Assembly: GCF_001748285.1 (NCBI RefSeq)
Contig: NZ_BDGT01000025.1
Coordinates: 35,548-99,547 of the forward strand
Source of the DNA: Thermogemmatispora onikobensis
GTDB taxonomy: Bacteria; Chloroflexota; Ktedonobacteria; Ktedonobacterales; Ktedonobacteraceae
Direction of reading: 5' to 3'
DNA length: 64,000 nucleotides
Both the position numbers and the translations under genes were made by a program. Under the pieces are notes generated by a model. That model saw only the letters and a program-made list of their open reading frames with translations, was not told the DNA's origin and did not search any database. Shown one piece after another: positions 44,516-54,200 of this stretch (its first letter is position 1; every line of letters begins with the position of its first letter).

Positions 44516-45535
44516 CTAGCCTTGCTTCTCATGGTGACCACCGAACTCGAAGCGCATAGCCGAGAGCAGCTTATCGGCAAAATCTGCCTCGCCGCGGGAA
44601 GCGAAGCGCTCGTAGAGGGCGGTGCTGAGCACGCCGGCGGGTACGGCCTCGTCAATAGCGGCTTTGATTGTCCAGCGCCCTTCACCGGAGTCGGAGACGC
44701 GCCCCGCAAACTGGCTCAGATCGGGATCTTGGAGCAGGGCGTGAGCGGTCAGATCGAGCAGCCAGGAGGCGATGACGCTGCCGCGGCGCCAGAGTTCGGC
44801 GATGTCGGCCAGGTTGAAGTCGTACTGATAGTACTCGGGGTTGCGCAGCGGCGTCGTCTCGGCGTCGATCTCTTCGGGATGCTTGCCGATGTTGGCGTGG
44901 CGCAAGATGTTGAAGCCCTCGGCGTAGGCGGCCATGATGCCGTACTCGATGCCGTTGTGTATCATTTTGACGAAGTGGCCGGCGCCGTGTGGGCCGCAAT
45001 GCAGATAGCCGTGCTCGGCGGTACCGCCGACCTGCTCGCGTCCGGGAGTACGTGAGACGGCCTGGAGGCCGGGGGCGAGGGCTTCGAAGAGCGGTTCGAG
45101 CCGCTGCACGATTTCTGCCTCTCCGCCGATCATCAGGCAGTAGCCGCGCTCAAGGCCCCAGACGCCGCCGCTGGTGCCGACGTCCAGGTAGTGGATGCCA
45201 TGCTCTTTGAGTGTGGCGGCGCGGCGAATGTCGTCCTGATAGAAGGAGTTGCCACCATCGACAACGACGTCGTCGGGGGAGAGCAGCGGAATGAGCTGCT
45301 CCAGAGTGGCATCGACCGAGGCGGCGGGAATCATCAGCCAAACGGTGCGGGGCGGCTTCAGCTGCCCAACGAGTTCGGACAGGGAAGTAGCTCCTGCAGA
45401 GATGGCCCCCTCTTTCAAGCGTTTCTCCACGGTCTCGGCGTGGCGTGCATAGCCAATGCATCTGTGGCCGGCCCGTTGGAGCCGCAGCGCCATATTGGCT
45501 CCCATGCGTCCAAGCCCGATAAGACCAAGTTCCAT
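44516..45535 (-). CDS. gnd: 6-phosphogluconate dehydrogenase, decarboxylating (short form)
   Basis: 339 residues, the GndA/YqeC-like short class rather than the 470-residue class. NAD(P)-binding MELGLIGLGRMGANMALRLQ, VVDGGNSFYQDD, the substrate loop GTSGGVWGLERGYCLMIGG, and the catalytic Lys in HFVKMIHNGIEYGIM. It oxidatively decarboxylates 6-phosphogluconate to ribulose 5-phosphate. The short form often prefers NAD+, set by the residues after the Gly-rich loop. No zwf or pgl is adjacent. ATG at 45535. Confidence 0.93.
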   Translation of the reverse strand: MELGLIGLGRMGANMALRLQRAGHRCIGYARHAETVEKRLKEGAISAGATSLSELVGQLKPPRTVWLMIPAASVDATLEQLIPLLSPDDVVVDGGNSFYQDDIRRAATLKEHGIHYLDVGTSGGVWGLERGYCLMIGGEAEIVQRLEPLFEALAPGLQAVSRTPGREQVGGTAEHGYLHCGPHGAGHFVKMIHNGIEYGIMAAYAEGFNILRHANIGKHPEEIDAETTPLRNPEYYQYDFNLADIAELWRRGSVIASWLLDLTAHALLQDPDLSQFAGRVSDSGEGRWTIKAAIDEAVPAGVLSTALYERFASRGEADFADKLLSAMRFEFGGHHEKQG

Positions 45536-45855
45536 ATAGCGATCCTTTCTTTTTTCTTTCTTCTCTAGCTAGCGAAGTTGGTGTTCTCCGGGGTACGGAT
45601 GGAGAGGCGGGCGCGGCATGCTCTGGTCTGCCTGATGGGAGGGAGTCCCTTCTGACGGCAGACGGCTGGATGCTGGGCGAAAGGAAGAGCAACGCAGCGC
45701 TGCCTGTCCATCGCTAAGTGTACCATACTGGTGCAGGGAAGTGAAAAGAGAAGGGCTGACTGGTCGGAGTGGGGGCGCTGGGGGAAGGTCTGCCAGGCTC
45801 TCACCAGAGGGGAGGGCCGACGCCAGCGAGGGGGATCTAGAACCTGGAAAGGGCT

Positions 45856-45884
45856 GCTCCCTGGCAATCTATCTGCCAGGGAGC
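45856..45884. terminator. Perfect 11-bp hairpin in the gnd upstream spacer
   Basis: GCTCCCTGGCA (45856-45866) pairs with TGCCAGGGAGC (45874-45884), loop 7 nt. No T-tract on either strand, so its role as a terminator is doubtful. Remaining spacer sequence (45536-46082) shows nothing else. Confidence 0.4.
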
Positions 45885-46082
45885 AAAGCAAGGGTAAGGG
45901 AGGTTGCTGCTGTCGAGCTGTAGTGTAGCCTGAGAGGCGATAGACCTACCTCATCGGCGCTACAGCGAGGCGGCGCTTTCCAGGCGATCTCAGCTCATCA
46001 GATCGTGTGAGCAACTGGCTGAGCGGTTTGACTTCCTCTGCCAGGTCTGGCGAGAGCAGGCGCTGGCTATCAGGATCAGAGA

Positions 46083-46104
46083 GGGACAGCCCCGGGGCTG
46101 TCCC
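46083..46104. terminator. 22-bp perfect palindrome after the winged-helix-like gene
   Basis: GGGACAGCCCC immediately followed by its complement. As RNA the inner bases must open to form a loop. It lies 9 bp past the stop of the minus-strand gene at 46113, fitting a terminator or 3'-end element, but without a T-tract. Confidence 0.45.
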
Positions 46105-46112
46105 TTACGCGC

Positions 46113-46607
46113 TTAGCTGCTGGTGCGCTGGCGTGTTCGACGCATCAGTACATAGCCCGTTTCCAGGATGGAGAAGATATCGATGCCGAAGGCGTACAAC
46201 TTCATGCGCGTGCGCGAGAGAACGTTGCGCACCGGGCGCATCTCCTGATCCCAGACGCCTTCGGCCTGGGCCAGGCTCAGGCGCCGCCGACAACGCTCTA
46301 CTTCGGCCTCGGTGATCTGGCCATTGGTGAAGCTGGCAAGAAGGACTTCGTAGGGGCAGTAGTGGGGATAGGCTTCGAGCAGGGGGAGCAGCACACAGAT
46401 TTCACTGTTGGTAAATTGCTGCTCGGCGATGAGACGGGGCAGACCTTCCTCACAGGCGAGCTGGGCCAGGGTGCCCAGGGTCAGGTTGAGGGCCAGGAGA
46501 TGGTGGGAAGGGAGCAAATCGCGCAAGGCAAAATGGCGAATCTCTGCAGGTTCTTCTTGCACGGGACGTGGGGACGCTTTGGTCATACGCAGAGAGGTCT
46601 TCTGCAT
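46113..46607 (-). CDS. Hypothetical protein with OmpR-like winged-helix C-terminus
   Basis: 164 residues, soluble. The C-terminal part (VRNVLSRTRMKLYAFGIDI and FSILETGYVLM) resembles the recognition helix and wing of OmpR/PhoB-type winged helices, where the pattern is V-x2-LR-x-KL-x3-G-x2-I-x-TVxGxGY. The N-terminal half (LALNLTLGTLAQLACEEGL, FTNSEICVLLPLLEAYPHYCPYE) is helical; it matches no domain I know. No receiver domain. AGGAG precedes the ATG at 46607. Possibly a DNA-binding regulator of Ktedonobacteria; not recognised further. Confidence 0.65.
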   Translation of the reverse strand: MQKTSLRMTKASPRPVQEEPAEIRHFALRDLLPSHHLLALNLTLGTLAQLACEEGLPRLIAEQQFTNSEICVLLPLLEAYPHYCPYEVLLASFTNGQITEAEVERCRRRLSLAQAEGVWDQEMRPVRNVLSRTRMKLYAFGIDIFSILETGYVLMRRTRQRTSS

Positions 46608-47544
46608 GGCACGCTCCTTCTGGCTGGCTAAGATAGCTGCTGACGGACGGACCAACTTGCCGAACGAAGCCCGCGCCGAGCCGGGGGCCGGTGGTGGCTT
46701 TGTGCCGCCTGTTTGCTGCTGGAGCGCCCGGGACGTCCCCCCTCTTTCCGCGTCAAGGCCAGCGCAGTTCGTCGCCGGGCCGCGGACCCCTCTTCCGCTG
46801 GCGCTCGCTTGTTGCTGGCTGGCGAAACGGCTGCTACTCAGGAGAGGAGCAGCAGGCCCTGCACTGCGAGAGCACTATAATAGCTGCACGAAAATAACGC
46901 TCCTTTCCTCATACTGCTTCTCCACAAGCGCATCTTGCTCCTTGAATGCTGCTCTCTACAGAGGACGAACGAGCGGCGCGTTGATCAAATTACGTCTGGG
47001 GAGCGCGCTCGCTGTCGCTGAGCCGGCGCTTCGGCGCGCTGGCCGTTGCCGTGGGAAGCATGGACTGCTTCAATAGGTGCTGTACAAAGAAACGCAATGA
47101 TATTCAATGTCTGGTATATTTTGTTCCTTCCATATTTTACAGTACCAGATAATCGCCCAAAAATCAATACCTGAATTGGCTTTTTTGCTTCTCTTGCCAG
47201 AAAGGGCAGTGCCATCCCTCTGGTGGGGGGGGGTGAGCGCTGCGTATGGGACATTCTGGCTATTTTCCCGCGCTGTGCCCGCAAATTGGGCGATTCTGTT
47301 CCATACTGCCTTTCGGTATCAGCTTTTCGGTATCGGAATGCAGCTGATCGTTCAAGGGTTAGCCCTCTCTCTCAGTACCTCTCTATCTCATTCCTGTTCT
47401 TCCATCCTGGCTACTTCGGATCATCTCGATTCCACAGGTACATGCTGGAAGAGCTGCCTTGCTTCTGAGATATGGGGTAAGAGAGACGGTTGTCCTTGAA
47501 AGGATAATACAGATGTAATTCAACAGGAAAGGTGCGCTTCAACC
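46608..47544. other. 937-bp spacer without recognisable gene
   Basis: A GC-rich half (46608-47080) and an AT-richer half (47080-47180). Open frames lack ribosome binding sites and protein-like composition. A TATAAT occurs at 46876-46881. I see nothing else. Confidence 0.4.
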
Positions 47545-49227
47545 ATGCAGAAGACCGCCCTGCCGGCCTGGTTCGGCGATTCGCGAATAGAGGCCAGCGC
47601 GGATGTCGTGATTGTGGGGAATGGGATCGCCGGCCTGACTGCTGCGATCGAGGCTCGCCGTTTTGCGCCTGATGCCACGATTCTAATCCTGACGGAGCAG
47701 TGCTATCCGACGATTCACACGCCGGCGCTGCGTCAAGTCCTCTCTGGTAAGGTGAGCCGGAGCCAATTGCTGGCCTATCCCGAGGGGACGGAGCAGGCGC
47801 GTGGGATCAAGGTGGGGGTAGCGCGGGTTGAGATGATCGATGCGGTCGAGCGGAGGCTGCTGGTAGCGGGTGGGGGGGTAGTCCACTATGGAGTACTCCT
47901 CTTGGCGACAGGTAGTGTTGCCCGTGGGTTGCCGAAGGATCTGCCTGGTACTGCGCTGGATGGCGTTCTGACGTTGCATCGTCTGCCTGACTATCTTGAT
48001 GTCAGGCGCCGGCTGCGGGAGGTGCGAGAGGTGGCGGTGATTGGTGGTGGGGTGCATGGAGCTGAGACCGTCATGAGCCTTTTGCACGTAGGTAAGCGTG
48101 TTCACTGGTTCATTCGCGGTTCCTACTGCCTGCCGCGCTTGCTCAATCGAGTGGCGGCTGAGCTTGTTTTGCGACACGTGGAGCAGGCGGGGGCGCTGGT
48201 TCATCTGGAAAGCGAGGTGATAGGCTTTGTGGGCAGGGTAGGGGAGTTAGCGGGTGTTGCCACGGCTGACGGGCGTCTTGTTCCTGCGCAGCTGGCGCTG
48301 ATTTGCACAGGGACCCGTCCCGCGCTCGACCTGGCGACTCGTTCCACCCTGCCTCTTGTCTACGAGGAGCAGCAGGGCATTCTTGTCGATGAGCGGCTCT
48401 GCACCAGTGTCCCGGGAATTCTGGCCGCGGGCGATGTGGCGGCCTGGCGGCATCCTCTGAGCGCATCCTATCGCTCGCGGCCATCCTGGCATGCTGCTGT
48501 CCTTCAGGGACGAGTGGCTGCAGCGACCATGATGGGGCGGGTGGTGACCCAGGTCAGCGAGGTGATTGGTGCTTCCTGGCAGGCCACACGGCTGGGTTCG
48601 CTCTCCATCCTGGCGGTCGGCGATCCCTTGGCGGAAGCAGCGGAGGTGAAGGTCCTGACGCGGCATGGGAAGCAGAGCTACCATCGCCTGGCGCTGGTGG
48701 ATGATCGTCTGGTTGGCTATCTCGCTCTGGGAAGGGCGCAGCCTGATGCCCTGGCGATCAAGCGCCTCATCGATGAGGCGTTGCCTGTGGCGGCCATTCA
48801 GGATGCTCTGCTCCGAGGCGATTTTGATGCACGTGCCTACTTTGCGCGGCTTCGCTCGTCTAAGCTCTATACCTTAACGGCGCCCGGGCGGCTGGCGGAG
48901 CGTACATTGGCGACCTCCCGGTGTGCGCCTCCTCTGTCTCCTCCGCTGGGCACGACGGCTGCAGTGGCGGGATGGCAGGCGCCGCCCCAGGGCGGTGAAC
49001 CCTTCCTGCAGGGAAGCGTGTCAAGAAGGAGGCCCCAAACTGAGCCACTACGGAGATTGATCCCTGCGCAGCATGGTGCCGATGTAGCCAATGCCGCGGG
49101 TTCTGGAGCACTTGCTGATCCCGATTCTTGGACTGGGGGGCTGGAGCCTGAGCCGCTGCCGCGACGGCTCTCGCTACCGGCCTCTCTCTCCCAGTCGAAC
49201 CCGCGTCCGCTGCGGTATTGTCGCTAG
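47545..49227 (+). CDS. FAD/NAD(P)-dependent pyridine nucleotide-disulfide oxidoreductase
   Basis: 560 residues. FAD-binding GxGxxG in VVIVGNGIAGLTAAIEA near residue 25, LLLATGS, a second dinucleotide fold for NAD(P)H in VAVIGGGVHGAETVMSLL, the FAD C-terminal signature ILVDERLCTSVPGILAAGDVA, and a substrate domain. It resembles the FAD subunits of nitrite reductase NirB, rubredoxin reductase and NADH oxidases; redox-active Cys pairs are not obvious. The last 110 residues are Pro/Arg-rich and low complexity, probably a disordered tail or a mis-extended end. A possible ribosome site is AGGAAAGG at some distance. Electron partner unknown. Confidence 0.88.
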   Translation: MQKTALPAWFGDSRIEASADVVIVGNGIAGLTAAIEARRFAPDATILILTEQCYPTIHTPALRQVLSGKVSRSQLLAYPEGTEQARGIKVGVARVEMIDAVERRLLVAGGGVVHYGVLLLATGSVARGLPKDLPGTALDGVLTLHRLPDYLDVRRRLREVREVAVIGGGVHGAETVMSLLHVGKRVHWFIRGSYCLPRLLNRVAAELVLRHVEQAGALVHLESEVIGFVGRVGELAGVATADGRLVPAQLALICTGTRPALDLATRSTLPLVYEEQQGILVDERLCTSVPGILAAGDVAAWRHPLSASYRSRPSWHAAVLQGRVAAATMMGRVVTQVSEVIGASWQATRLGSLSILAVGDPLAEAAEVKVLTRHGKQSYHRLALVDDRLVGYLALGRAQPDALAIKRLIDEALPVAAIQDALLRGDFDARAYFARLRSSKLYTLTAPGRLAERTLATSRCAPPLSPPLGTTAAVAGWQAPPQGGEPFLQGSVSRRRPQTEPLRRLIPAQHGADVANAAGSGALADPDSWTGGLEPEPLPRRLSLPASLSQSNPRPLRYCR

Positions 49228-49491
49228 CCAGGCAGCGAGGCCTGGCATGAACTTGCTCCTTTCTCAAGCGATGCAATCCTTCTTACTGACTGGGAGGCGC
49301 CAGGGTGGTTGGTTGCGGGCGTCAGATGGCTGACTCTCTGGCATCTGGCTGCTCTCTACTGGTGTTGCTTGGTGGTTTTGGGCTGACCATCCATCCTGGT
49401 GGTGTCCTGGTGATAATGGTCCACCGCGTGCTGGCCGGTAAGCAGGGAGGCCGGTCACTCAAGCATCCATACATCAGGGGAGGATGATTTT

Positions 49492-51087
49492 ATGCTGTGT
49501 CCACGTTGTCACGCTCAGTGGGATGGGGAGAGGCGAGCCTGTCTGCGCTGTGGCTTCGTGTTACCTGTGGCCAGCGGAGACGCGGTGGCTCGCCCGGGAG
49601 ATCGGGAGCGGCCCCATTGGTCAACCGGCGCTGGTGGAAGGCAGCCGCACTTGCATGTTCCGCGGGTGACTCCTGTTGCCGGGCGGCATGCTGGTGGGCA
49701 ACAGCCGCCCGTTCCACCGGTGCTGGTGAGCGAGGCGCCGCGTTACCAGTCGCCAGCGGAGCAGCTGCGTCAGCATCGGCCCTGGCAGACTGCTGGTGCT
49801 GGTGCTGGTGGGCGTCAGGAGCCGACGACTCTGGATGATCAACGCCGCACAGAGGAGCAGGTGCGCGAGCGGGAGCGCCGGGGAGTAGGGCGCTCTTCTG
49901 GGGCGCAGCCTTCGACTGCGGCTGAGGGGCTGCGGTCCCTGCAGGCGGGCGAGCTGCTCCAGGGGGGGCGCTATCGTCTGGCTGAGCGTCAGGGGCGTCA
50001 TGAGTGGTTGGCGGAAGCTTACGAGACCTTCTGGCTGGCGCATGATGCTCGCCGTGGGGGGGCGCCAGTTCGCATTTGTGAGTTTGTGCTGCCGCGTGAA
50101 GATGGTCGCCTGCGGGGGGCGCTTGTTCGCTCTGCTGCTTCTTCCCTCCATGCGGCGGGACGTCACACGCAGATCCCTACCTTGCTCGATGTTTTTTCGG
50201 AGGCGGAGCGCGATTTCTTCGTCTTCGAGCATGTTGAGGGGGAGTCGTTGTTGCTCCGTTTGCGTCGGCGCGGGCGTCCTCTTGGTGAGCAGGAGGTGGT
50301 CGAGTGCTGTCTGCAAATGGTGGATGTCCTGGAGTTTCTGGCCAGTCAGACCCCTCCTATTGTTCACGGTTTGATCCGGCCAGACTATATTATTGCCGGT
50401 CGCACGCGCTCTCACTATGTGCTGACGGGCTTTTCGGTGATGCTGGCCTCGGGGGCAACGCAGTTTGTGACCGGTATGGCTCGCGCGCAGCTCTCGCCTT
50501 ATACGGCCCCCGAGCTGACTCATGGGGTGATCGATAGCCGTGTTGATCTCTATGCTTTGTTGGCCACGGCCTACCATCTGGCGACCGGTTGTCCGCCGGC
50601 CAGAAGCCAGGGCCGTATCCCTCCGGCTCGTCAGTTGAATCCGGCGCTCAGTCCTGGTTTCGAGGCTATTTTAGCGAAGGGTCTCTATTCAGGACAGGGG
50701 CTACGGCCCGATCTCTCGCAGCGCTATCAGCATCCTGCCCAGTTGCGTCAGGCGCTCACCGAACGGACGACGCAGCGGGAGGCACCGCTCCAGGTTGTTG
50801 AGCCTCCTGCTGGACTTTCCCAATCTGTGTCTGTGGTCTCTGAGCCGCGTCCGCCTGCGACCGAGCCGCTGCCTGATGCGTCTGAGGACCCGCTGCAGGG
50901 TCATCCGCTCTTGCAATCGTTGGCTCCTCCCTCGGATCTTTCGCAGCACGAGGAGTCACTGCTGCCCGCTCCCGAAGAGCTGCCCCCCTTGCCAGATGGC
51001 AATGATTATCAGCGGGTGCTGCTGTGGGGGATCACGCTCTTTCTCTCGCTCGTCTTGACCATCGCTCTCGCGCGTGGCTGGTTCTGA
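49492..51087 (+). CDS. Zinc-ribbon pseudokinase with C-terminal membrane anchor
   Basis: 531 residues. Residues 3-21 form a zinc ribbon (CPRCHAQW, CLRCGF). Residues 25-145 are low complexity. Residues 150-430 have a protein-kinase fold (RYRLAERQGRHEWLAEAYETF start, EHVEGESLLLRLRRRGRPLGE hinge), but the catalytic loop reads VHGLIRPDYII instead of HRDLKPxN and DFG is replaced by TGF; APE is kept (TAPELTHG). This should be a pseudokinase. The C-terminal helix VLLWGITLFLSLVLTIALA anchors it in the membrane with the kinase domain cytoplasmic. GGGAGGATG precedes the ATG at 49492. Similar zinc-ribbon kinases occur in Ktedonobacteria; partner unknown. Confidence 0.85.
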   Translation: MLCPRCHAQWDGERRACLRCGFVLPVASGDAVARPGDRERPHWSTGAGGRQPHLHVPRVTPVAGRHAGGQQPPVPPVLVSEAPRYQSPAEQLRQHRPWQTAGAGAGGRQEPTTLDDQRRTEEQVRERERRGVGRSSGAQPSTAAEGLRSLQAGELLQGGRYRLAERQGRHEWLAEAYETFWLAHDARRGGAPVRICEFVLPREDGRLRGALVRSAASSLHAAGRHTQIPTLLDVFSEAERDFFVFEHVEGESLLLRLRRRGRPLGEQEVVECCLQMVDVLEFLASQTPPIVHGLIRPDYIIAGRTRSHYVLTGFSVMLASGATQFVTGMARAQLSPYTAPELTHGVIDSRVDLYALLATAYHLATGCPPARSQGRIPPARQLNPALSPGFEAILAKGLYSGQGLRPDLSQRYQHPAQLRQALTERTTQREAPLQVVEPPAGLSQSVSVVSEPRPPATEPLPDASEDPLQGHPLLQSLAPPSDLSQHEESLLPAPEELPPLPDGNDYQRVLLWGITLFLSLVLTIALARGWF

Positions 51088-51217
51088 TCAGGCTCGACGA
51101 GTGGGTGATGGCCGAGGTGACCAACGGGAGGGGAGAGGCGCTGCGTTGAGTGCAGCCGCCGGGCTGAGCATGCCAGTCGCTCCAGCTAGCCGGCGAGGGA
51201 ATAAGTAGGGGGAGACT

Positions 51218-51247
51218 GCCCGGCTCGCAACCTGGAGCCGGGCTTTT
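51218..51247 (+). terminator. Terminator between the pseudokinase and the SARP-STAND gene
   Basis: GCCCGGCT (51218-51225) pairs with AGCCGGGC (51236-51243), loop 10 nt, then TTTT. Positioned between convergent genes. Confidence 0.7.
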
Positions 51248-51289
51248 GTTCTGCTGTGCGAGCTGCCTCGTCTGGCAGCTGGTGTCTGC

Positions 51290-54200
51290 TCAGGAGGAGG
51301 GTTCTGCTGCTTGAAGTTGCAGCAGGTCGAGCATGGCCCCACACTCGCGGAGGATGCCCGTGGCCTCGCGTTGATAGTTGAGGGCCTCGCTCTGGCGTCT
51401 GGGGCTGTCTTGTAAGAGCAGCTGGGCATAGCTGATCAGGGTGCGGGCGTAGTGCAGTCGCATGCCGCGTTCCTGGAAGATGCGCAGGGCCTCCTCAAGG
51501 TGGTGCTCTGCCTGGAGATGGGTCTCACGGGTTCCTGCCTGGGCAGAGATACGGCCTAGCAACGCCAGGGCCTCCCCCTGGATGATCGTCATGTTGGTGC
51601 GGCGCGCCTGTTCGAGAATGGCCTCGGCCTGGGACTGCGCGTGGCCTGGTTCTCCAAGTAGGAGGTTGACCTCGGCCAGGGTCAGTTTTCCCTGGGCTTC
51701 GACGTCTGCGGTGATCCCTGATTGGGCTGAGGCCAGCCGCAGCGCGGCCCGGGCTCGTTGGAGCAGTCGCTGTTGAAGTTGCTGGCCCTGCGCGCGTTGC
51801 TCGGTCTCGGCGGTGATTTCTCGGGAGAGGCTGGCCTGTAGCAGGCGCGCCTGGCCAAGGCGTAGACGGGCCAGGGCGACCAGGGCCGAGCTGATGCAGG
51901 GGCTGCTTTTAATGGTGCGTCCGATGGTCAGCGCTTGATAGAGGGCCTGGCCGGCCTCGCTCAGCTGACCGCGGGCTTGCAGGACACCAGCCAGATAGCC
52001 GTTCCAGTAGCTGAGGTAGACCTGGTCTTTCCCTTGCTCGCCCTGGGCGATAGCTTGCCTGAGATAGCGCTCGGCATCGTTAAGGTCACCTGTGCGTTCG
52101 GCGAGGATGCCCAGGTTGCTGAAGACGACGGCCATCAATGGCAGATCGCCTACCTCGTCCGCCAGCTCTAGCGAGCGACGACAGTAGGCCAGGGCTTCGG
52201 CATGGTTCGCGCGGTAAAGAAGGACATGTCCAATATTACAACAAATGTGGGCAATTTCTCGCTTATGGCCGAGTTCTTCGGCAAGCTGGAGGGCGACTTG
52301 CAGGTGATGCAGGGCCTGCTCGTGGCGACCGGTGTTGATCTCCAGGGTACTTAAAAAGCGGTGGGTGCGGGCGAGACCGATGGGGTCGCCGCTGATCAGG
52401 GGGGTAGCGGGCCGTGTTTCTTGGTGAGCCAGCCTCTCCTCGGCGTTGGCTGGGGTTGAGATGGGGGCGCCGCCGGCGCGTGTCTGGAAGCTGTGCGTGT
52501 AGAGGGCTTCAAAGAGGCGCAGAGCCTCCTGCCCCTCCTGGCGCGCTTCGGCGTAGCGGCCTTCGTCATTGTAGATGTAGCCTCGCAGGTAGCGCAGGGT
52601 GGCCCAGGCCATCCCTCCTTCGATGCCTGCTGCGCGCAATCTGGTGGCGGCCCGGTCGCAGTAGTCGTGGGCGCGGGCGAAGTCGCTCATATAGAACCAG
52701 GTGCGGCCAATCTCGGTGAGCAGGCGCGCTTCAAGTTGCGTTTGATAGGGCGGATCGCTCGGGCCGTATGTCCGGCCTTCCTGTGCAACATCAAAGGCAC
52801 GCTGATAGAGCTGGCAAGCCTCGGCGTAATGTCCCTGGATGCGGATGCACTCGGCCAGTCTCCCCAGGAGATAGGCGCGGCGGTCATAAGGGAGAACCTG
52901 GGGGCTCCTGGTGGGCGTAGTGGGGTCGCTGATCTGTGGGAAATGTTCGACGGCGATCCGATAGAGGCGGGCCGCCTCGGTATAAGCCGAAAGGGCGTAG
53001 GCGGCCTCTGCTGCCAGCGAGGCGTAGCGGATAATCTGCTCGGGTGGGCCGCCGCCGGCGACCAGGTGGTAGGTGATCATGGCGGCGCCCTTCTCTTCGT
53101 GGCCACTATAGAGCTGGCGCAGGGTTTCGGCGGCGCGCCGATGCAGCAGGACGCGCTTCATTCCAGACATGCTCTCGTAGAGGTGGCTCGCCAGTAAAGG
53201 ATGCCAGAAGTGGTAGCTGATATGGCTGCCGCTGCTGGTCTCGCTCAGGACGCCGGCCTGCAGGGCCTCGTCTAACAGATCGAGGACGCGCTCCTCGTCG
53301 AAAGGCTGGGGATCGGCGGCTTCCAGGGCGCAGAGGGCCTCGAACTCGAAGGAGCCGCCGAGAATGGAGGCGTCGCTGAGCAGGCGGCGGCAGTGGCGAC
53401 TGAGCCGGGTGAGGCGCATATCGAGCACGGCGGTGATGGTCTCGGGCAGGTGCTGCAGGCTTGCCTGAAAGCTGCTCTCGGTAGGGGAAAGCAGTTGCAT
53501 TTCAATGCTGCGGGCCAGTTCCTCAGCAAAGAAGGGATTGCCAGCGGCGTGCGACTGGATGAAGCGCAGGGCTGCCGGGGGCATATGGCTGACGATCTGG
53601 GCAATCTGTTCATCGGTGAGCGGCGGCAAGTCCAGGGTGATGACGCCGTGTTCGCGCTGCAGGTGGGCGATGAGCGTCTGGAGGACGGTATTGGCGGCCA
53701 GATCGCTGTCGCGGCAGGTGCCGATGAAGAGCACCGGGTGGCCGGCGAGACGGCGCACCAGGTAGCCGAGTAGCTCACAGCTGCTGGCGTCGGCCCAGTG
53801 CAGGTCGTCCAGCACGAGCAGGAGGGGAACCTGTTTGCTGATGCGCGTCAGCAGTTCTTGCAAAGCCTCTTTGAGGCGCTGCTGTTCCTGCTCTGGGGGT
53901 AGTGGTGGTGGGGGTGGCAGGATCTCGTAGAGTTCGGGCAGGATAGCCCCGAGGGGGGCATAAAGTTCGGGATGTTGTCGAATCTCCTGGGTAAACCAGA
54001 AGTCTTGCTCGGTAATGCTCCGCAGTGGTTCAATCCAGAGGCGGTACGGGATGGCGCTTTCTTGCTCGTAGACGCGGCTCCAGATGACCGTCCACTGGCG
54101 TTGCAGGGCCTCGCGGCTGAGTTCTTCGGCCAGACGAGTTTTGCCAAGGCCGGGGGCTGCGACCAGGACGGCGTACTGAGGTTGGCGTTGGGTTGCCAGG

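Noticed and set aside
47107..47499. A 130-codon plus-strand open frame before the oxidoreductase gene
   Set aside because: Irregular composition with no recognisable fold and no ribosome binding site.
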